Positions 1 to 10,000 of a stretch of DNA of 64,000 nucleotides are shown here, piece after piece. A program made the position numbers and the translations under genes. Under the pieces are notes generated by a model, which worked only from the letters and a program-made list of their open reading frames with translations, was not told the origin of the DNA and did not search any database. This DNA is from Dendrophyllia cribrosa (taxonomy: Eukaryota > Cnidaria > Anthozoa > Scleractinia > Dendrophylliidae). The first letter of the stretch is position 1, and every line of letters starts with the position of its first letter. The stretch is from assembly GCA_024195265.1 (NCBI GenBank), contig JAJLRJ010000011.1:6316459-6380458 (forward strand), given 5' to 3'.

Positions 1-379
1 CACCGGACAAATGGGGTTCAACACTGCATGCAAACAAAACGAGCAAGATCTGTCCTCAACCGAATCTGCCTGCAGCTAAACGTTCGCTTATGAGCGAAGA
101 TTGCTTGCAAGTCAATGTGTTCCTCCCTGGAAATGCAACAAACTCTTCTGCACTTGCTGTCATGTTATGGTTTCACGGCGGGGCGTTTATACTAGGAGAT
201 ACTTTAGGTTACGACGGCAGCGTGCTTGCGTCCGAAGGAAACGTGATTGTAGTCACGGCGTCGTATCGACTGGGAGCCTTGGGATTCTTGAGCGCCGCAA
301 ATGGAGGCGATATGAGAGGAAACTATGGCTTGATGGATCAGCTTGAAGCCATGAAATGGGTGAATAAAAACATCGCAAG
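1..379 (+). CDS. Esterase exon a (partial): N-terminal hydrolase core
   Basis: The frame is open from base 3 with no stop before the window edge, reading [12 protein letters not shown] before [13 protein letters not shown]. The ATG at 90 is therefore an internal Met, not the start. The exon holds the family Cys of SEDC, the oxyanion-hole HGGAF and the GNYGLMDQ motif. It ends at a donor (AG|GTAAAC) in phase 2. Confidence 0.85.
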
Positions 380-1013
380 GTAAACACGCTTTTAACCCTC
401 TCACTCTCAGAGTCAATTACGCACTGATAATGAAGACATGTGGTGTAGTTCAAACTTTTGGGTCTGTCGTACGAGCTCCTATGCCATGTGACCCATCTGG
501 GGCAGTACTTTTGCATTTGTTTTTTCAATATTTTACAACATGAAATTTGAAATTGTTTTTGAATTTTGTTTTTAGGAACTGTTTATAGGAGTTAAAGGGT
601 TGATTGTATTTAGCTGGCGTAAAAACGCAAATTGTGGTCTCTTATTTTTAAAAAGTCAAGTGGACATGCGATGCTGCTTTTCACATGCAAATTTACTATT
701 AAAAGCAAGTCAGCATGGGAATAATTAATCCGCTGTTCAATTTTATGTCATAAAGTTTGCTGTTTCATGCATGTGCTACAACAGCTACTACTGAGTAATG
801 TCAAATGCATTTTAATAGTTCAGCCCCACGATTCCCATAGTGAGCTTCCTTGATTGAAAGCAGCTATATATTTGTATTTGACCACTTCACATTATTATTC
901 AAATTAATCACGCAGTCGCAATGAACCATAACCAAGAATATACTGACTGTACTGTTGTTTAACGCTTCTGAACTTTGATATGGCGTAAGGGACCGATCGT
1001 TTATTACGTCCCA

Positions 1014-1044
<31 letters not shown>

Positions 1045-4000
1045 CGGTGGTTTTGAGGGGGGGGGGGGGTATAATTTTAAAACAAGCCCGTTTTAGGGGG
1101 GTAAATTTTTCCCTGGTACTTAACGTGAGGGGGATCAAATTTTATGACACAGCAGTCTCGAGCCGTAGGCTCGATTATCATAACGGATGTGCGAGAGCGG
1201 CGGAAATCGAGCCCATCTTCCCGTGGGTGGGAAAAGTAAACAATTTGACGCGATTTTAGGTACCCCAGGGAAGGGTTGTTTGACCTGGTCGCGCAAGAGG
1301 CTGGAACCTAGTAGCTCTCAATTCGCCATTTTGAAAATTACCCTGTATTCGACCTTCGACCTGGACCTGTATTGTATGGCTATTGCGTGTATCATTTGCT
1401 CCGCTCTGTGTCCCGTCTTTTGACCGTAGAAGAACGGACTCCAACAGTAACAAAACTTCGTCATCACTGAGACACTGGAGTGACGATCGCAAGTATTTCC
1501 CTTTGGTTGACTTTGCTCTAACCTCCGACCTTTTCTCCTGCCAACTCAGCGAAACCTTCACTTGAGATACATCTTTGCATGATTTGTAAGTCGCCATATT
1601 GAATGCCATGTAACCAAGCCTCGTACCCAGGGCCTTATCAACAATACCTACAAGTACTAAATTTATAAAAAAAACGACTGACAATAATTTCATACACACT
1701 GACGGTCGAGGCCGTCTTGTAAATGGGAGAAAAGATAAAACGAGATGTTCAATATATAAAAGATAAAAAATCTAAAGGAAGGAGAGAATTTTGGCCTCCT
1801 CGCGAATTTGGAGGGGGGGGGGGGTAAATTTTTTACACAAGAATTGGGAAGGGGGGGGGGGGGGGTATAAATTTTACTTCAACATATTTTGGGGGTTCAG
1901 TTTTGAAACACTGCACTTTTTTAAAAACCACCGCCCCCCCCTGGGACGTAATAAACGATCGGTCCCTAAGTGAAAACCATCGTGGAGGGCAAACCATTGA
2001 ACTTCTTGGAGGGAAGGGGGGGAGTGGGGGGGAGGGGGGAGTAGTGGGGGGGGGGGGGGAGTGGGGGGGGGGGGGGGGGGGGGTCGTGTTTCTTTTAGCT
2101 CTACGCTGCAGTAACTTTTTAGCCAAAAAAAAAAAAAAGCCATAAATCTTGCTTTCGTGGTTGCAGGATACAGTGAAACCTGTATTAAGCGGATACCCTC
2201 TATAAAGCGGATACTAGCGAGGTTCGTAGGGTGTCCGGCCGCTTAATACAGGTTTCACTGCATTTTGTCCCCGAGAGTTGGCTTGCAGGATATTTGTTTT
2301 TCAAAGTCACGCAACCCAACCGCGAGAAAGTTATTTTAGACCAATGGAAAGCTAAACATAATGCTTCAGATTTGTTAAAGATAACCTAATTAAGTATACA
2401 TGTATTAGTGCACTGAAACTATAAATATGCAGATGAATTGTCTTTGGCTGCATATGGCAGTTATGGAAATAGATTTCAACTAAAAAATGGCCGATTTTTT
2501 TTGTCCAGGCTTGCACGCAGAGGAGGCCCACGCTTCTCCATTATATGCATCGCAAAGTGTCCTCATCTTTTAAAGTTCACCAAAACACGATTTGGCGTGC
2601 GTAGAAGGCATGTGTGTCCCTTTTCGCGCCCTAAACATTCCCGCCTTCTCCTCCCAAAATAGGGAGTATCTGTGTAACAATACTTGCGTGCAATGCCGGA
2701 CACATGTGGCACTTTTTTGCCAGAAAGTACTGCTGAAAACAAGATGGACACGCTAAGAACTTAACAACACCAACTCCAGATTCACTCATTTATGTCTTCA
2801 TATTTTCAACTGATTAGGTTTGGCGGCGATCCCAACAAAGTTACGATATTTGGAGGATCGGCTGGAGGCATGTGCGTTGCCTTGTTAATGCTATCCCCGC
2901 TTGCCAGCGGTCTGTACCAAAACGTTATCATGCAAAGTGGAACGGCAGCAGCCATTTCTTCAGCATTGGAAAGAAACGAAGCTGATTCACGAGCAAGGTA
3001 AAGTTATGATTTGAGGCAGATTTTTACCAATCTAAAATGACTACTGTTACAATAGCCCTCATTGTAGATGAGTACGCCACGCCAACATATCAACGGTTTC
3101 TCGCTTTCTTGACCCTATAGTCTCGTTTGATGTTTACGCTCATCGTCGTCAGAGGTTCTCGTAAACATCAAAACGAGACTATAGGGTCAAGAAAACGAGA
3201 AACCACTGATATGTTGGCGTGGCGTGCTCATCTACGATAAGGGCCATTGTCGCGATACCTTTAAGGTAAGGCAAGGTAAGGTAACAACTTTATTTATAGA
3301 GGGTGACACTTAACAGTTTTCACTGATGAACCAGTGGCCCTCTATCTTAAAATTTACAATTGTACTACAGGAGTTTTGCTGACGCTATAGGCTGTGACTT
3401 CAATTCACTCAAACCATGTGCCAAAACGAAAACAGTCCAAGAAGTTTTGGCTGCACAACTTAATGTATCTTCACCGCCAACTCTATTGCCATGGGGACCG
3501 CTGGTGGATGGATACTTCTTGCCAGGTACGTTTAAGTAATTGTGCTATTCTTTTGTATCATTCCTCGCCAGGCGAGGTCCAAAGCGTACCAAAGTTTATT
3601 TCATAATCGTCGGAACTTGTCGCGCGCGGATTGTAACTGAATTTGTGTGGACAAGCGTGTGTGGATAGATTCCAGAACGTAATGGAAAATTCCGTGAAAA
3701 AATGAACGGGCGCCTGCATGCTACGCAGGCTATTGCGGCCCTAGTAACAACGCAATAACAAACCTACAATGACGTATAATAGTACTATTTGTGAAAGAAC
3801 CAGCAAGAACAACAAATATGGCCGACCACATGCAAAGACATGGCGGTGCCTGGAAACGAATCTCTAGTTTTTCCTCTGGCTTTTTTTACATACCGGTATA
3901 TAATAAGTATCCCGAAAACTAACCGTTCGAATCCCGCTCTTATTTCCTCGGCTCTTTGTAGAATAAGCCCGATTCGGTTTTCTGCATAGGCCAAACAGTC

Positions 4001-7000
4001 TAGGATTCAGTATTAGTCACACCTAATTATGTTTATTGTTTCTTGACAGATTCTCCTGTTAACCTCCTTCAAGCTGGAAAGTTTAACAAGACTAATATAA
4101 TTATCGGAGTGGCACGAGATGACGGCTCAATCTTCATGTCTGGTGTCCCAGGTCAGAATAACTTAAAGGTCAAATGAACCAAAAATTTGACATATTTTCT
4201 TTTAGTCCAATATTAGTGCAATGTGTTGAAAGAGGACCAAATAAACGTATTCTGAAGTTTTAAACTAATTGGACTTGGCATCGCAGAGATATTAAAAGTT
4301 GAAAAATGAAACGATGGTCCGTCATAATCGTAGAGCGATCGGGAAAATTGTCGGAAACCAATAGTGACGTCACTATTGACCACCTCAAAACAGTCAAAGT
4401 CGGTGACTGAGCGGAAAGCTATGGTGTTTTGTTCTGCGATAAACTGCAGCAACAACTGTCCATTTTCAATACGAAAATAGTGAAAATCTTATACGCAAGT
4501 TAGAATACTCAGTATTCGCCAGAAGAGAGGACACTGGGAACACGGTTGGCTCGCCTATGGTGACGTCATATTCTTTACCAATCCTACCATCACTTGAAGC
4601 GCGCGGCCATTTCAGAAACGTTTTCGTGTAGTCTTCGGAAATCTTCGTACTTTTAGTTATGTGACTTACTTAAAGGCTCGTGAAGGCAAATTGTTGCGTA
4701 AGTATGCTTTATGATGGTTTCCTTTAATGTTTAAATAGCTTTAAATGGATAAAGAAAAAAATTCAAATTTTTGGTTCATTTGACGGTTAATCCTTCGTCG
4801 TCATTGTCTTAAAAAGCATTTTTGTCAAGTTTTTCTTAATTTCATTTCCTATGATACTCCATCATTCTCTTTGGCTACGAAAAAGGCGACAACAAAGGAT
4901 TGCCTTAAACCTTAAAATAGTGTAATATTTCCTCCCTAGGTATTGTTATTCATAAGGTGTAGATAAGGTATGGGGAATCGCTCTGGCCTGGGACTAGCCC
5001 AGACCAGACGAAGGTAAATGTGTTAAGGCAAGGTTCAACCCGACTGACTCGAAGGGAGGGAAGGGTGGGCAGCTAAACATGATTTGAGCTCGCGGCCTCA
5101 AGTTGAGTGACAGGGTGTGGCACAATGCAATCTATCATATAGCATATTCAAATAATCCCAAGGGAGTTAATTACCAATGCAAACTAAGTTTGCATAGTGT
5201 AATATTTCCTCCCTAGGTATTGTTATTCATAAGGTGTAGATAAGGTATGGGGAATCGCTCTGGCCTTCCCCTAGCCTACCTCCATACTTTAGTCCAAAGT
5301 AACACACCAACGGTATCAGGGCCAACAAACGTTTATTCCAGTCCTTGCCATTAACCACAACTCGGCCCGCATACAAACACTACTGTTTCCCAATCCTTAC
5401 TTAACATAATCAAAAGAAAGATACTTTTTATACAAAGACCTAGTATAGATAACCTTACCTAATATAGAGATACAAATATCAAGATTCGCACTTACAAGCA
5501 TTATAATAGCATAATAAATGTCTTAATTATGCAACCCAGGCTAACAAAGGCCAGAACCAAATTATTCTCTAGTAGTAGAACAGCTAAACTAATACTAAAC
5601 CGGGAAAGCCTGGGTAAAACCCCTAAGGTTATTCATTTGCCTATAGGATTCTCCCACCCGACGAGATTACATCTTTCCAATCGGTCAGTGCTGCTAGCCC
5701 CTCCTGATCGGGAACCCCGGAAATATTCACCCACTTGAACGACCGTCGCTGTTCAATTTCAAGTGCACGATTTCGAAACTCCATCCACGGGTCTGAACGT
5801 AAAACATTTCCATTTTCATCAAGCGGGATTATCTTTCTCTTATGTCCCACCATCTAACGAGAGGTGAAGAAAAAAAAAATAGAGTTTAAACAGGGATCAC
5901 GCAACGCGAGAAATGGAAGAGCACCAAACCAGCGACTACAAGAAAGCAAATCCCGGGGTTCCCGATCAGGAGGGAGCAACTTCAGCACGTCTGAAACAGA
6001 ACGTCTGGTGGCTACCGAGAGGTACGGTAAACCAACAGGAGTCACTCACCCCGACCAAGAAAAGGGTAAAACGAACCTATACCCAACCGAAAAGGGCTAC
6101 AAGGTGCGAAGGGAAATAGCTTAGTGAAATTAAATAAAACGCGAATGACACACCGAGGATTGGCAACCAATGCAATATTTATTAATAGATTTACTTGAGA
6201 ATCCAGACAATTCATCACACAAATTAGAACTAAGGTAACTGAAAGAAAAACTAAAGCAAGAAAAACTGCGCGAACACTAGCCGAATCATCCCATCTCCGA
6301 TTGATAGTACAATATCTCCTACTCACAATCTAAAGCAAAATGTTATTGTATTACAATTACTATTATATTACAATTATTATATTGTTAATTTAATTTATTG
6401 GCGTTAGATAATTACAATATTAGACCATTATCGTAAAAGCTTAAATAAAATAAAAAATATAAGGACCCAAGGACCACATATAACCCGCAATAACACAGCT
6501 AAAAATAAAAAACCGTGAAGACCACGATAAATCTCACAAAAAGATGACCCCTATACAGGTATTTTCGGACGCTTTTTAAATCCTGAACGACATCAATTGA
6601 TGGTTTGCACGTGACGTCACGGCGGCCATGTTGGTGGTCAAGAACAAAAGCGTTTCTCTCCGCTGGGAACTAAACTCTATTTTCATGCAAATTCTGCGAC
6701 AAAAATTGTATTGTATTGACCACCAACATGGCCGCCTTGTCACGTGGTTGCAAGCCAAGAATAAGACAAAAACCGGCCCCATTTTAGGCAACAGCAAAGC
6801 ATGAATAGTTACGGCCACCTGAGGCAAACCCCACTGGGAGCTGAGTACAAGAGGCAATTAGAACTTATCAAATATTACCGAACCAGAACCTTACAAGCAA
6901 ATTCATAAACACCTCTCACGGCTTTCGGCATTTCAACAAACAAATTCAAAACACAAGCCAAGACACCTCGTTTCGGTAATTGACAGTATAACACATGAAA

Positions 7001-10000
7001 AGGAGTCTCGCCGCAAAGACTTGTCAGAACAATTCTCTATAAAAGGTATAGAAATTATTTTTTAACAACTGAATGAAAAACACAAACGAAAAATCCACAG
7101 GCAAGACGAACAAACAGACATTTGCGTCTTAGACAGGTTTTATGAACAGATTAAAACAGGCAAAAATAAAATAATTACACTGCTTAGGCAAAAGCACACA
7201 TGAGTAATCACTCCTCGCAGGCAGATCTACCAAAAAACTCACTACATTACAATCACCGCTACACTTTAAGCAATTAAAAGCAGCATCTCAATAACGCGCC
7301 AGGCAGCAATACACATCACAGGTAAGTCTAACACGTGGAAAAAATCTCGCCACTACGACAAAACCACAGGCAAAAATATTCACAATCATAGTCAATATCA
7401 ACCTTTGCTTATTTAAAACAATTGCCACGCCGCCACAAGCAACACCACACAGGCAAGGCTAGTTAACACGTGAAAATACTTCAGCCACTTCAGGCAAAAC
7501 CACACAGGCAAAAAATCTCACAATTCCCGACGCCGCCACAGGCAACACCACACAGGCAAAATAAAAAACCACACAGGAAAATACTGCCGCCACTTCAGGC
7601 AAAAACCACACAGGCAATTCACGCAATTTCCAACGCCGCCTCAGGCAACACCACACAGGCAAATTTACCCCACAGGTAATACTACCACCACTTCAGGCAA
7701 AATCTGACCACACAGGCAATTCAAGTAATTTCCAACGCCGCCCCAGGCAATACGGCACATAAGCAAATTTTACCCCACAGGTAAGACTAGCCGACTAGAA
7801 ATTATTCCGCCGGACAGTCAAACAAATTCTAGATACTTTACTGCTCATGCAAAAATGAACAAGCACAACTTGGGGTATCTCGCCACTACATGCAAACTAA
7901 GGACAAACACGAGGAATTTAACTAGTCTGCGGCACGAAACGAGCTAAAGCTCCGAAAAGGCTAAACGAAGGTGAGAACTTAACGTACCTCATCCTGAACT
8001 TGTCCAGCGACAACTTGTTGCGCTTCCACCGCTGGGACAACTGCTGGGGCGACTGCCGGAACAACTGCTGGAGCAACCGCCGGGGCAACCGCTTGAGGAG
8101 GGTTCACAACTTGTTGAACAACTTCAACCGGGACGGCTTGAGGTACTTGTTCGGCATCAGCCATGAGGTCAGTTGGGTAGAACCTTGAACGCGCCTCGCT
8201 AAACATGATTTGAGCTCGCGGCCTCAAGTTGAGTGACAGGGTGTGGCACAATGCAATCTATTATATAGCATATTCAAATAATCCCAAGGGAGTTAATTAC
8301 CAATGCAAACTAAGTTTGCATAGTATCTCTTCCCCCATTCATTGAAAAAGAAGGAGAATCTCTTTCTGGATCATACAGTTTCTGATATGTTTTTCTCACT
8401 CAAGCACATTAACAATTCACGGTGGATTGGAAACCCGATCTCAATTGGCATAGATTTTGGCGATTTGATTCCTTCGTTTTCCCAGTATGAGAAGCTATAT
8501 CAAACACTCGAAAAAGTGTTTCATCAGGTGTCCAAACACCTTGAAGTCGGTTAAAACATTTGGCTGCGCCTCGTTTTTTTAACCCATTTTTCTGTGTTTT
8601 GATATCCCGATGAAACGCCCTTTGACTTTATCTTGTTTAATAAAGCAAATAATGGTACCGCGTTGCTTTGCATTTAAGGTGTCATGAAAGGGATCATGAA
8701 CAGGGTTTCCAAAGGCATGCCAAGGGCTTTATTCAAAGAGGAGATAACCAAACGAATTTGGATTCGACATCAGACCCCACAAATCCCGGAAATGCTCATC
8801 TACCAGTACACTGATTGGTCTAATGCCAGCGATCCATATTTGCTACGGCAGCAATTCATGGACATTCATTCCGACTCGACCTTCAAAGCTCCCGCGATAA
8901 AGTCAGCGGACGCGTTCGTAAAGAAGGAAGCTCCAACATTCTTTTATCAGCTTGAAATAGCACCCAAAGTTTTCCCCGCCATCCCGTTTCCATTGCCTGG
9001 CTGGTTTGGGGTGTACCACAGAGCGGATGTTTTGTATACCTTCGGTAGTCCGCTTGTCATGGCCAAGAACCTTACAACGGCAGCTGAAATAGAACTTAGC
9101 AAGGACATCATGACAATGTGGACAAATTTTGCTAAAACAGGGTAAGTTTTGCACTCTATAAATATACAAGGACGCTGGTAAGGGGAGCTCAGGGGGAGGG
9201 TAGGGGTACTCCCATATAAAAACGACAAAGGGTGCTCGTCTCACCTTTTAGGTGTCAAAATTTGTAGATTGGTACCGCTTAGGGTACTAAAATCTAAAAT
9301 TACCAACGTTTATGACGATTTGGACAACTTTTGCAAAAACAGGGTAAGTTTAGCACTATAAAGAATGATAGTGACAAGGACGTTGGTAACGGGAGCCCAG
9401 GTGGAGGGGAGGAGAACTCCCATGTAAATTAAAATGACAAGAGGTGCTCGCCGCGCCTTTTAGAGGTTAAAATTTGTAGATTGGTACGGACCGCCTAGGG
9501 TGCTAAAATCTAAAATTACCACCGTTAGAATTATCGCGGTACTTTTTAGGGATTTGAGCCGAAACATATTTCAAAGTGTCAGTTCATGTGCTGTTGTAGG
9601 ATTGGTCTAATTTGGGATAAAAATCAATTTGAGCCACGCCCATCAAACGAGATTTTGGTACAGGCATTATAGGTTACGAGCGCTCCCGTCATTTGAGGTT
9701 TGATGAAATTCTAAAGTGTGACCATTGAAATAAATTTATGAAAGCTACCGAGCAGTACTTTCCTATGGTGCTGTTTATTATGTTGTTCACGGTGGTTCTA
9801 CCTTTTGAATCTGTGGATGAAATCCTCAAGTGTGACCATTCAAATAAAAGCTACTAAGCAGTACTTTCCTGCATATGATGCCCGATTTAAGGTGTCAGCT
9901 CCATTGTACATTGTACACCTCCATTGTATTAAGTAAAATTATGTATTCTAATATATTCTATGGTATTGTATTCTATTGCATTGTCGTTCTAATTATCTCA

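Larger units (their letters stand above)
380..2817 (+). other. Esterase intron 1 with TIR elements and poly-G tracts
   Basis: No coding sequence is seen. It holds the 989-1966 poly-G TIR element, the 2171-2260 palindromic MITE and a segment near 2515-2740 that recurs at about 11220-11390. The rest is AT-rich and unassigned. Confidence 0.6.
4917..8323 (-). mobile_element. Split-direct-repeat element, Ngaro/PAT-like layout, probably non-autonomous
   Basis: Two repeats alternate. X (69 bp, TGTAATATTTCC...) lies at 4921-4989 and 5198-5266. Y (127 bp, GCTAAACATGATTTGAGC...) lies at 5072-5198 and 8198-8324 with about one mismatch. Read on the minus strand the order is Y - 2.9 kb interior - X Y - 82 bp - X, which is the A1-ORF-B1A2-B2 split direct repeat pattern of tyrosine-recombinase retroelements. 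An ATG-led open frame begins on the minus strand just inside the first Y. No reverse transcriptase or recombinase is readable in the interior, so this would be a deletion derivative. The alternative is two tandem copies of an unrelated repeat, one internally deleted. Confidence 0.55.

Noticed and set aside
975..2145. Gly- or Pro-rich frames in esterase intron 1
   Set aside because: Generated by poly-G/poly-C tracts of a TIR element.
8342..8554. 70-codon frame between the split-repeat element and exon e
   Set aside because: Exon d joins exon e directly in phase, and this frame has no matching splice sites or family similarity.
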